Below, one piece after another: positions 6,039 to 12,614 of a stretch of DNA of 13,551 nucleotides. This stretch comes from Gemmatimonadota bacterium (GTDB taxonomy: Bacteria; Gemmatimonadota; Gemmatimonadetes; Gemmatimonadales; GWC2-71-9). The notes under the pieces were generated by a model, which ran no database searches, had not been told where the DNA came from, and saw only the letters and a program-made list of their open reading frames with translations. The translations under genes and the position numbers were made by a program. Location of the stretch: assembly GCA_003221825.1 (NCBI GenBank), contig QHUE01000072.1:1-13551 (forward strand), read 5' to 3'. The first letter of the stretch is position 1; each line of letters opens with the position of its first letter.

Positions 6039-6899
6039 CTAGCCGAGCACCTGCTGCTCGACAAGGCCAAAGCCCTTGTCCTGTCGAGCCAAGCGACCTG
6101 TTACGACCTGTGGGTCGTGTTCGAACACCAGCAGCCATCCCTCGGCCTCGGCCCGCTGATAGATCCGCCGGCGCGTCTCGAGGGTCACGAGCGGCTGCAG
6201 GTCGTAGCCCATGATCCACGGCAACGGCAGATGGGCGGCGGTGGGCACCAGGTCGGCGACGAAACACGCCGTCTCGCCCCCGCTGTGAATCAGGATCGAC
6301 TGGTGATAGGGAACATGTCCCGGCGTGGGCAGCCCGCGAATGCCGGGCAGGATCTCGGCCTCGCCGTCGATCAGCTGGAAGGGCACGCGCTCGAAATTGT
6401 GAGGGAGGTAGCTCCCCGCTGTGCGCTCGTTGGTGTGCCGCGCGAAATCGAGCTCGCCTTTTTGCACGACATAGCGGGCGTTGGGAAAAGCCAGGCCGAG
6501 CTTCCCCGACGGATCGATCCAGTTATCCCCGCCGGCGTGATCGAAATGGAGGTGGGTGTTGATCACCCAGCGGACGTCGTCCGGGCCATGCCCCAGATCG
6601 CGTAGGGCATCTTCCAGCCGGGTTCGGCCGCCCTTCCCCGAGTTCTCAACACCATAGATCTCGGTGAACTTCTCGTTCTCCTTGTTGCCGATTCCGGTGT
6701 CGATCAGGACGAGGCCGTCGTCGTGCTCGATGAGCAGGCAGCGCAAGGCGAGCGGGATGCGATTCTTGTCATCGGGCGGAGCCCGGCGCGCCCACAGCGC
6801 TTTCGGAACGATGCCGAACATTGCCCCGCCATCGAGGTGCTGGAGACCGCCCTCGAGGGCATGGCAGGTGAAGTGACCGACGCGAAATGTGGTGTGCAT
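6039..6899 (-). CDS. Metallo-beta-lactamase-fold hydrolase
   Basis: A 286-residue zinc-dependent hydrolase of the metallo-beta-lactamase superfamily, of the lactonase/organophosphate-hydrolase-like type. The di-metal ligand set is complete: HLHFDH (H116, H118, D120, H121), H195 in TPGHVPYH, D216 in FVADLVPT and H261 in FEHDP. There is no signal peptide, so it is probably cytoplasmic. The substrate cannot be read from the sequence; candidates are lactones, thioesters or esters. The start is ATG at 6899, overlapping the exonuclease TGA by one base (TGATG) and without a clear ribosome binding site, so it probably depends on coupled translation. It is the last gene of the rex-arcA group. Confidence 0.88.
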   Translation of the reverse strand: MHTTFRVGHFTCHALEGGLQHLDGGAMFGIVPKALWARRAPPDDKNRIPLALRCLLIEHDDGLVLIDTGIGNKENEKFTEIYGVENSGKGGRTRLEDALRDLGHGPDDVRWVINTHLHFDHAGGDNWIDPSGKLGLAFPNARYVVQKGELDFARHTNERTAGSYLPHNFERVPFQLIDGEAEILPGIRGLPTPGHVPYHQSILIHSGGETACFVADLVPTAAHLPLPWIMGYDLQPLVTLETRRRIYQRAEAEGWLLVFEHDPQVVTGRLARQDKGFGLVEQQVLG

Positions 6900-7735
6900 C
6901 AGGACAGGTGTCTGGTGTCAGGTGTCTGAGGTGGCGTCCCTGACACCTGAAACCGGACACCTATCAAGTCCGCCAATGTCAGTGCTCCTTCATCCTTCGC
7001 CAATTTCAACAGCCGGCCCAAACACTTCGCTGCCGCGACGGCATCTCCCGTCGCTCTGTGGCGTCCTGCGATTTCAATCCCAAAGTGATAACTCACCGTA
7101 TCGAGATTGCGGCTCGGCAGATCGGGGAGCAGCTTGCGCGCGAGCCGCACCGTGCACACGCGCGGGCCCTGGAGCAGCAGGCCCGTTGCCCGCTCCACCT
7201 CCGTCGAGACGAACGCCCAGTCGAAGCGCGCGTTGTGCGCGACGAACACGCACCCTTCCAGCGCCTGCAGCAGGGCGTCCACGATCGCCTCGAAAGGCGG
7301 CGCGTCGCGCACCAGCTTTGCATCGATGCCGGTGAGGCCGGCGACAAACTGCGGGATGGGGATGCCGGGATTGACCAGCGAATGGAATGCGACGGTGCCG
7401 TCGAGCATGACGACGGCAATCTCCATGATTCGGTCGCCGCGAAAAGCGCGGACGCCCGTCGTCTCGACGTCGACGACCGCCCAGCGACAGGCATCCAAGG
7501 TCGGACTCGTCTCGGTGGGCGGCGCCGCGACGGTCCAGCGGCCGTCCGTCGTTCTCCCAAAGCGTGGATCGGGCGCGAGCAGCGCCGCGGCGATGCGGTC
7601 AGCCGTGTGCCGATTGGCCTGCGCGATCCCCAGCACGTCCCGCACGATCGCGAGACTCGCCGCGGGCCCGCTCTGTAAGAACGACAGCGCGCGGGACGTC
7701 AGCGACGACGCCGGGACGGCGGCGAGGCCGTTCAG
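6899..7735 (-). CDS. DnaQ-family 3'-5' exonuclease
   Basis: A DEDDh exonuclease resembling the proofreading epsilon subunit of DNA polymerase III. Numbering from CTG 7735 (278 residues), the catalytic set is complete: D89 and E91 in VVDVETTG, D172 in HNARFDW, H226 and D231 in GRHRATGD. An N-terminal helical segment (about 15-70, from RALSFLQSGPAAS to RFGRTTDGRW) precedes the nuclease fold. The start is uncertain. CTG 7735 overlaps the arcA TGA as CTGA, matching the GTGA/TTGA overlaps at other junctions, and keeps the N-terminal segment. GTG 7645 is the first standard start. The last 19 or so residues are encoded by an inverted repeat and look unlike the domain, so the C-terminus may be recently acquired. 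Whether it proofreads replication or serves in repair or RNA turnover is unknown. Confidence 0.88.
   Translation of the reverse strand: MNGLAAVPASSLTSRALSFLQSGPAASLAIVRDVLGIAQANRHTADRIAAALLAPDPRFGRTTDGRWTVAAPPTETSPTLDACRWAVVDVETTGVRAFRGDRIMEIAVVMLDGTVAFHSLVNPGIPIPQFVAGLTGIDAKLVRDAPPFEAIVDALLQALEGCVFVAHNARFDWAFVSTEVERATGLLLQGPRVCTVRLARKLLPDLPSRNLDTVSYHFGIEIAGRHRATGDAVAAAKCLGRLLKLAKDEGALTLADLIGVRFQVSGTPPQTPDTRHLS
6907..6961. repeat. Inverted repeat forming the 3' end of the exonuclease gene
   Basis: The left arm 6907-6926 (GGTGTCTGGTGTCAGGTGTC) and right arm 6942-6961 are reverse complements at 18 of 20 positions, with a 15-nt loop. The left arm itself contains GGTGTC three times, two of them at its ends. 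The repeat encodes most of the last residues of the exonuclease and ends six bases before its stop codon, which overlaps the next gene's ATG. It has the form of a REP-like or small non-autonomous palindromic element inserted in frame. Confidence 0.75.
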
Positions 7736-8964
7736 AGATCGTCTCGTCGCAGGGGCAGCGTCATGCAGCGCGGGCCACCGCCGCCGCGCACCAGCTCGCT
7801 GCCTTCGATCGAAATCACCGCACGCTCGCCGTCCTTCAGCGTCTCGTCGCCCGTGAGCAGGTTGACCTCTTCGATCAGGCGAAAGCCGGCACCGGACAGC
7901 TCGCCCAGCGTGGCGTCGTTGCGGTCGTAGCTCAAGATGACGCCGGGCCGCACGGCGAACGAATTGCACGCCGAGGCCCACTGCTCGCGCTCCTGCACGG
8001 TGCGCTGGTTGCCGCCGCAAAAAATCGGCTCGAGCGGCTGGTCCACCGCCTGCATCGCGGCGAAGAAGTTCGGGACTTCTTTCACGCCCTTCGAGCGTTT
8101 CCGGCGGTGCAGCACCGCGAGCCGCTCCGGCCCCACGAAATGGGGCGGATACACGAGGCACAGATCGCGATCCACCTGCGTGAAGATCATGTCCAGATGG
8201 ATCGCCGTCCGCTCGGCGGGCAGCACGACGATGATCACGTCGGTCACGCTGCAGTGCGTGAACGCGAGATCGCAGAGCAGGTCGAGCGCCGCCGGGCTGG
8301 AGCGCTCGCTGAAGCCGAGCAGCAGCAGGTCGGGGCGGAGGGGATGCACGTCCCCGCCTTCGAGCGTGTAGTTGATCCGCTTCTCGTCGGAGCCGTCGTA
8401 CAGAATGCCGGCGTTGTCGAACTTCTGATCGTAGCGGAACAGCGCCTTGATCAGCAGCTCTTCGGTCCAGCGCACGCCGTGCCGCATCGAGCCGATGATC
8501 GCGTGCTCGCCGATCACGATGCCGATATCGCGCGTGAAGAAGAGGTTGGGGAGCGGCGGCAGCGCGTAGGCCACCTCGTTCAGCGCGCGCGCGATCGGCC
8601 CGCCGTCTTCCAACGCGCCCTCGACCATCAGCGCCACGAATTCTTCGGACGACAGGGCGGCGAGCTGCTTGCCGAGCGTGTCCGACGGCACGACCTCGAG
8701 TGCGCGCGTGGTGAGAAACTCCCGGACTTCCGGGCGGCCGGCCAGCTCGGTAATCGCATCGCGGACTTCCACGACGTCGGCGAAGCGCTCCAGGACCGCG
8801 ACCAGGCGGCGGTGCTCGCGCTGCGCGATCTCGAGATCGATGATGTCGTCGTAGAGGTAGTCTTCGCGCGTGCCGGGGGTGACGGCCACGAGCTCTTTGC
8901 CGGGGGTATGAACCAGAACAGAACGGAGCGCGCCGATCTCGGAGGTGACGTGGACGCGAGGCAT
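7732..8964 (-). CDS. arcA: Arginine deiminase
   Basis: Hydrolyses L-arginine to citrulline and ammonia. It is the first step of the arginine deiminase pathway, which yields ATP through carbamoyl phosphate. The 410-residue product has full length, and all hallmark segments are present: FTRD (D145), LEGGDVH (E202), HLDMIF (H256, D258), CNSFAVRPG (333-341) and the nucleophile C400 in RGGGGPRCMTLPL. The enzyme looks catalytically complete and cytoplasmic. It starts at ATG 8964, 11 nt after rex; the sequence before the ATG is pyrimidine-rich with no ribosome binding site. No arcB, arcC or arcD is in the window, so the pathway must be completed elsewhere or the enzyme serves for ammonia release or acid tolerance. 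Position after rex suggests redox control. Confidence 0.95.
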   Translation of the reverse strand: MPRVHVTSEIGALRSVLVHTPGKELVAVTPGTREDYLYDDIIDLEIAQREHRRLVAVLERFADVVEVRDAITELAGRPEVREFLTTRALEVVPSDTLGKQLAALSSEEFVALMVEGALEDGGPIARALNEVAYALPPLPNLFFTRDIGIVIGEHAIIGSMRHGVRWTEELLIKALFRYDQKFDNAGILYDGSDEKRINYTLEGGDVHPLRPDLLLLGFSERSSPAALDLLCDLAFTHCSVTDVIIVVLPAERTAIHLDMIFTQVDRDLCLVYPPHFVGPERLAVLHRRKRSKGVKEVPNFFAAMQAVDQPLEPIFCGGNQRTVQEREQWASACNSFAVRPGVILSYDRNDATLGELSGAGFRLIEEVNLLTGDETLKDGERAVISIEGSELVRGGGGPRCMTLPLRRDDL

Positions 8965-8975
8965 GGGGAGGAAAG

Positions 8976-9596
8976 CTAACGGTTAGCCAGCGAGTAGCTC
9001 AGCGTCTCCAATTCCAGCGCCATGTTCACGGTCTTGACTTCGACATCGGGGGGCACGTTCAGAGGAACCGGCGCGAAGTTGAGAATCGCCTTCACGCCGC
9101 TCCGCACCAACCGGTCCACGACTTGCTGCGCCGACTCGGCGGGCGTGGCCACGATCGCGATGTCGCTCGGGTCTTTCTTGAGATCGGATTCGAGATGTTT
9201 GACGTCGCGGACGACGAGGCCGTTCCAGCGCGACCCGATTTTGCGCGCGTCCTGATCGTAAATCGCGGTGATGTGGAAGCCGCGCTGGCGAAAGCCGTGA
9301 TACTGCACGAGCGCCCCACCCATTCGCCCCGCCCCGACCAGTACGACCCGGTAGCCGCGCTCCAGACCGAGGATGTCGCGAATGCGGCGCGTGAGCTCGG
9401 GGACGGCGTAGCCCAGGCCGCGTTTGCCGAACGAGCCGAAGAACGAGAGGTCTTTGCGAACCTGGGCGGAGGTGGTGCCGCCCAGGCGGGCCAGCTCTCC
9501 CGAGGAGATGGTGGACCGGCCCTGGGCGTTGGCCTGCTCGAGAAACCGAAGGTAGACGGACAGCCGCCGAACGGTGCTGTCGGAGATCTTCCGCAT
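8976..9596 (-). CDS. rex: Redox-sensing transcriptional repressor Rex
   Basis: Rex is a homodimeric repressor that binds DNA when NAD+ is high and releases it when NADH rises. It controls fermentation and anaerobic respiration genes. The 206-residue product has the family length. An N-terminal winged helix (about 1-78) contains the recognition region QVRKDLSFFGSFGKRGLGY. A Rossmann domain follows, with VVLVGAGRMGGAL (84-96) and NFAPVPLNVP, and a C-terminal swapped helix closes the protein. The ATG at 9596 directly abuts a perfect Rex operator, so autoregulation is very likely. No ribosome binding site precedes the ATG, consistent with a leaderless mRNA or with coupling to rsmA, 11 nt upstream. 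arcA follows after 11 nt. Confidence 0.97.
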   Translation of the reverse strand: MRKISDSTVRRLSVYLRFLEQANAQGRSTISSGELARLGGTTSAQVRKDLSFFGSFGKRGLGYAVPELTRRIRDILGLERGYRVVLVGAGRMGGALVQYHGFRQRGFHITAIYDQDARKIGSRWNGLVVRDVKHLESDLKKDPSDIAIVATPAESAQQVVDRLVRSGVKAILNFAPVPLNVPPDVEVKTVNMALELETLSYSLANR

Positions 9597-9613
9597 TGTG
9601 AACTATTTCACAA
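9596..9613. promoter_or_regulatory. Rex operator, perfect 18-bp palindrome
   Basis: TTGTGAACTATTTCACAA is a perfect inverted repeat (7-bp arms, 4-nt centre) and fits the known Rex operator pattern TTGTGAA-N4-TTCACAA. It overlaps the last two codons of rsmA (TTG TGA) at one end and the first base of the rex ATG at the other. It occupies the place where a rex ribosome binding site would be. Predicted effect: Rex represses rex and the downstream arcA, exonuclease and hydrolase genes when NAD+ is high. Confidence 0.93.
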
Positions 9614-9631
9614 TTGCCGACTCCGGCGCAA
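9602..9631 (-). promoter_or_regulatory. Candidate promoter for rex inside the rsmA 3' end
   Basis: On the minus strand TTGCGC (9631-9626) and AATAGT (9607-9602) are 18 nt apart and could serve as weak -35 and -10 elements. The -10 would lie in the centre of the Rex operator and place the transcription start at or next to the rex ATG, giving a leaderless message. Both hexamers match the consensus only partly, so this is a suggestion. Confidence 0.35.
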
Positions 9632-10345
9632 GAGCCGCACGAATGCTTCCGGCGGGAGGCGCTCGGGACGGATCGTCGGATCGAACCCCATGGCGCGCAG
9701 GTCCGCCTCGCTCATGCCCGGCACCGCGTTCTTGAGCTGCTTGCGGCGGCGGCTGAAGCAGGCGGTCACGAACGCGCGCAGCGGTGCCACTTCGACGTCC
9801 ATGACCAGCGGGTGGGCGAGCGGCGTCAACCGAATCAGCGCACTACGCACTTTCGGCGGCGGCCGAAACGCGCCCGGCGCCACGGTGAAGAGCTTCTCCA
9901 CTCGTGCGACCACCTGCACTCCCACCGACAGCGCGCCGTAGGTCTTGCTGCCTGGTTCGGCGGCGATGCGATCCGCGACCTCGTCCTGCACCAGGAAGAC
10001 CACGCGCTCGGGGATCGGTGGCACAAGCGCTTTGTCAATCAACGGAGAGGTGATGTAGTACGGGATATTCCCAATCACCTTTTTGGCGTCGTAGGTATGC
10101 CAGTCGAGCTCGACGGCGTCGCCGATAATCACGGTGAGGTTGGGGCGCGAATCCAGCGCGGCGGCCAGGCCGCGATCCTTCTCTATCGCAATCACGCGCA
10201 ATCCGCGGGCGAGCAACACGTCGGTCAGCGTTCCCGGACCGGGCCCAATCTCGAGCACCGTTTCCCCCGGCTGAGGCTCGAGCGCGTCCGCAATCCTCGC
10301 CAGGATCTTTGGATCGCTGAGAAAGTGCTGACCGAGTCGTCTCAA
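9608..10345 (-). CDS. rsmA: 16S rRNA dimethyladenosine methyltransferase RsmA (KsgA)
   Basis: RsmA dimethylates two adjacent adenosines near the 3' end of 16S rRNA and acts as a late 30S assembly checkpoint. The 245-residue product is at the short end of the family. It shows the N-terminal GQHFLSDP (5-12), SAM-binding LEIGPGPGTLT (31-41), the acidic VIAIEKD (51-57), GDA (75-77) and the catalytic motif NIPYYITSPLI (93-103), followed by the C-terminal helical domain ending LLRRSRQL. The start is TTG at 10345, overlapping the phosphatase TGA by 4 nt (TTGA). Its final codons carry half of the Rex operator. It is probably co-transcribed with the partner-switching genes. Confidence 0.96.
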   Translation of the reverse strand: MRRLGQHFLSDPKILARIADALEPQPGETVLEIGPGPGTLTDVLLARGLRVIAIEKDRGLAAALDSRPNLTVIIGDAVELDWHTYDAKKVIGNIPYYITSPLIDKALVPPIPERVVFLVQDEVADRIAAEPGSKTYGALSVGVQVVARVEKLFTVAPGAFRPPPKVRSALIRLTPLAHPLVMDVEVAPLRAFVTACFSRRRKQLKNAVPGMSEADLRAMGFDPTIRPERLPPEAFVRLLRRSRQL

Positions 10346-11847
10346 ACCTTGAGCAGAACGAGCGTGCGGTCGTCGTTGGCGCGTGCGCCTTCGGTGAAGG
10401 CGGCGATGTCCGTGAAAACAGCCTCGAGAATGTGCCGGGCGGGACGCCCGCGCAGGTTGACCACATGGCTCAGCACACGCTGCTCGCCGAACCGCTCCCC
10501 GCGTGTTCCCCGCGCGTCGACCAGACCGTCGGTGAAGAGACAGAGAATCGCTTTGCCGCGCTGGAACGGCAGCACGCGCTCCTCCCCGCCACCACCCAGG
10601 CCCAGCGGCGGCCGGGTCGCCTCGAGCCGCGTAATCGCCCCGTTGTCGGTCGAGACGAGAAACGCGTGCGGATGCCCCGCGTTGGCGTAGGTGAGCGTCC
10701 CGTGCGCCGGATCGGCGACCGCGTAACAGAGCGTGAGGAACATCTCCGTCTCCTCGAGCTCCTCGGCGAGCGACGTCTCGAGCCGGCGCAGCGCCTCATG
10801 CGGCGACTCCGCCGTCTCGGCGTGGATACCGGACGCGGCCATCGCCAGCGCCATGATCAGTGCGGCGCCGAACCCGTGGCTCGAGACGTCGCCGATCATC
10901 ACGCCGATCCGTTCCTCATGCAGACTCAGGAGATTATAGAAATCGCCGCCAACCGACTCGGCCGGGCGGCACCGGGCCGCGACGTCGCCCTTGGACGCCA
11001 CAACGGCCGGCGACGGCAGCAGCTTGAGCTGCAGGTCGTGCGCCAGCTCCAGCTCCCGGCGCACCCGCTGCTGGCCGAGGTCGCGCTCGACCAGGCGCGC
11101 GTTCTCGATCGCCGCGCCGATCTGATTCGCGATGGCGGCGACGAGCTTGCGGTCACCCGCGGTGAACGCGTCTTCGCCGGTCCGGTCGGTCAGATTGATG
11201 ACGCCGATGGGCGTGGGGACCCGGCCCGGGGACGCGTAGACGACCGGGACCGAGAGAAACGCGAGACCGCGGTAGGCTCGCTCGATGGGGTTTGGCGGCT
11301 TCTGCGCGCGGGGGTCGGTGGGGTCGTAACTGATTATCCGCATCTCGCGGAAGACGCGCGCGGCAATCGACCTCGGATCATCCACTTCGATCGGCGGCAT
11401 ATCGCTCAGCTCTACGCCGCGGGCGGCGACGAGACGCAGGACATGGCCGCGCGCATCGTGCACCAGCAGCGTCGCGCGGCGCGCGCGGACCACCGCCGAA
11501 ACCTCGCGCAGGATTCGATTGGCGGCCTCATCCAGCCGGATCGTGTGGCCGAGGATCTCGCTGATCGTGTAGATCAAGTCGATTTCCTCGTAGCGCCCCG
11601 ACAGCTCGGCCGCGACCTGGGTCGTTTCCTCTTCCGCCTCCAGCACCGCGCCGATGACGTCGGCGAGCTCGGCTGCGGCGCGCTCCCCGCCTCCCTTTAC
11701 CTCGAGCCAGGTATCGGGCGTGGTGGGAATCGGCTGGAACACGGCGGGCCCGTCGGCAGCCTCCGGACGGCTTTTGCCACGCAACAGACGCAACGTTGTC
11801 CCAGAAAGCGCCGCGAGCACCGGCAACAGACGCTCGAGCCGTGTCAC
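10342..11847 (-). CDS. GAF-domain SpoIIE/RsbU-type serine phosphatase
   Basis: A PP2C-like phosphatase of partner-switching systems, expected to dephosphorylate the STAS protein encoded two genes upstream. Of 501 residues, about 1-25 are a short hydrophobic/basic N-terminus, 55-95 a helical probable coiled coil, about 100-255 a GAF sensor domain (from EILGHTIRLDEAANRIL to NQIGAAIENARL), 260-280 a linker helix (ELELAHDLQLKLLP) typical of RsbU-like enzymes, and 290-500 the SpoIIE phosphatase. Metal-binding residues lie in SVGGDF (D302), IGDVSSHG (D320), FTDGLVDA (D440) and NDDRT (491-495). The start is GTG 11847, overlapping the kinase TGA (GTGA). The GAF ligand is unknown. The family is certain; the partner is inferred from adjacency. 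Confidence 0.94.
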   Translation of the reverse strand: MTRLERLLPVLAALSGTTLRLLRGKSRPEAADGPAVFQPIPTTPDTWLEVKGGGERAAAELADVIGAVLEAEEETTQVAAELSGRYEEIDLIYTISEILGHTIRLDEAANRILREVSAVVRARRATLLVHDARGHVLRLVAARGVELSDMPPIEVDDPRSIAARVFREMRIISYDPTDPRAQKPPNPIERAYRGLAFLSVPVVYASPGRVPTPIGVINLTDRTGEDAFTAGDRKLVAAIANQIGAAIENARLVERDLGQQRVRRELELAHDLQLKLLPSPAVVASKGDVAARCRPAESVGGDFYNLLSLHEERIGVMIGDVSSHGFGAALIMALAMAASGIHAETAESPHEALRRLETSLAEELEETEMFLTLCYAVADPAHGTLTYANAGHPHAFLVSTDNGAITRLEATRPPLGLGGGGEERVLPFQRGKAILCLFTDGLVDARGTRGERFGEQRVLSHVVNLRGRPARHILEAVFTDIAAFTEGARANDDRTLVLLKV

Positions 11848-12272
11848 CCCGCCCGGAGTGTCAGGCAGATGCCGTTGCCTTTCTCGTTGAACGCCACGTC
11901 ATCCACGAGGTGGCGGATGACGAACAACCCGCGCCCGTACTCGCGCTCGAGATTGTCGGGGTGTGTCGGATCGGGGAGCCGGCTGGTATCGAAGCCGTGG
12001 CCGTCGTCCACGACGTAGATCCGCACGACGTCGCCGCCCAGCTCGACGCGCACGCTCACGACGCGGTCGGGATCCTCGCCCGTGCCGTAGCGGATCGCGT
12101 TGCCCAGCGCCTCGGCGAGGGCGGTGCGAAGATTGAAGCTGATGCGCCGGGGCGAGAGCGTGCCGGGCGGGAGATGACTGGCGACCAGCTCGACGGCATC
12201 GCCGACCATCCCGAGATCGCTCGGGACGTCGAGCTTCATCGCGCTCTTGGTAACCTGCAGTTGAAGGGTCAC
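11844..12272 (-). CDS. RsbW-type anti-sigma factor / serine kinase (HATPase)
   Basis: A 142-residue GHKL ATPase of the kind that phosphorylates a STAS antagonist and sequesters a sigma factor or other target. ATP-site motifs are present: the N box (ALAEALGNAIRYG, E54 and N58), G1 (VDDGHGFD, 88-95) and G2 (EYGRGLFVIRHL, 111-122). The start taken is GTG 12272, one base after the STAS stop; ATG 12 codons in (AMKLDVPSDL) is an equally reasonable start and better matches the usual N-terminus of such kinases. No sigma factor gene is in the window, so the controlled target is unknown. Confidence 0.92.
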   Translation of the reverse strand: MTLQLQVTKSAMKLDVPSDLGMVGDAVELVASHLPPGTLSPRRISFNLRTALAEALGNAIRYGTGEDPDRVVSVRVELGGDVVRIYVVDDGHGFDTSRLPDPTHPDNLEREYGRGLFVIRHLVDDVAFNEKGNGICLTLRAG

Positions 12273-12273
12273 G

Positions 12274-12609
12274 TCAGAACGCGGTCAACGCCTCCTCGGC
12301 GGTCCGCGTGATCGAGAAGAGCGTATCGAGCTTGGTGAGCTCGAACAGCGTCTGCAGATCGGCGTTGAGTCCCGCGAGGCGCAGCTCGCCACCCTGCTCG
12401 CGAATTTTCTTGGAGAGCGAGACCAGGACGCCGAGTCCCGAGGAATCGATGTACCCAGTCTTACTAAAATCAATCACGAATTTGCGGGAGCCTTCCTCGA
12501 GCGCGTCGAGGACCTTTTGCTTCAGCTCCTGCCGGTTGCCGACGATGAGCTGGCCTTCCACCCCCACGATGACGACGCCGCTCTTGTCCTTCTTCAGGGT
12601 GAACCGCAT
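12274..12609 (-). CDS. STAS anti-anti-sigma factor (RsbV/SpoIIAA type)
   Basis: A single STAS domain of 111 residues with the phosphorylation loop VIDFSKTGYIDSSGLGVLVS. The acceptor would be a serine at 56/57 in DSSGLG. Unphosphorylated protein binds the kinase and frees its target; the SpoIIE phosphatase resets it. The start is ATG 12609, 5 nt after the pta stop, with a GGGG stretch about 9 nt upstream lying over the pta end. The RsbW-type kinase follows after one base. The STAS, kinase and phosphatase genes make a complete partner-switching set in order. Confidence 0.95.
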   Translation of the reverse strand: MRFTLKKDKSGVVIVGVEGQLIVGNRQELKQKVLDALEEGSRKFVIDFSKTGYIDSSGLGVLVSLSKKIREQGGELRLAGLNADLQTLFELTKLDTLFSITRTAEEALTAF

Positions 12610-12614
12610 CCGGA

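Noticed and set aside
5970..6060. Housekeeping promoter for infC
   Set aside because: An AT-rich segment (CAATAT near 6020-6030) could be a -10 box, but no acceptable -35 hexamer lies at the right distance, so I did not annotate it.
7736..8161. Upstream extension of the exonuclease frame to an ATG at 8161
   Set aside because: The extension lies within arcA in another frame, and its arginine/alanine-rich translation resembles no exonuclease N-terminus.
7564..8979. Long open frame on the plus strand (471 codons) opposite arginine deiminase
   Set aside because: It is the mirror of arcA, whose catalytic motifs are all intact. The composition is that of an antisense shadow, and there is no ribosome binding site or domain evidence.
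10432..12018. Long open frame on the plus strand (528 codons) opposite the phosphatase and kinase genes
   Set aside because: The minus-strand genes show complete domain motifs. The plus-strand translation is arginine-, histidine- and aspartate-rich with no recognisable fold, which is typical of antisense frames in high-GC DNA.
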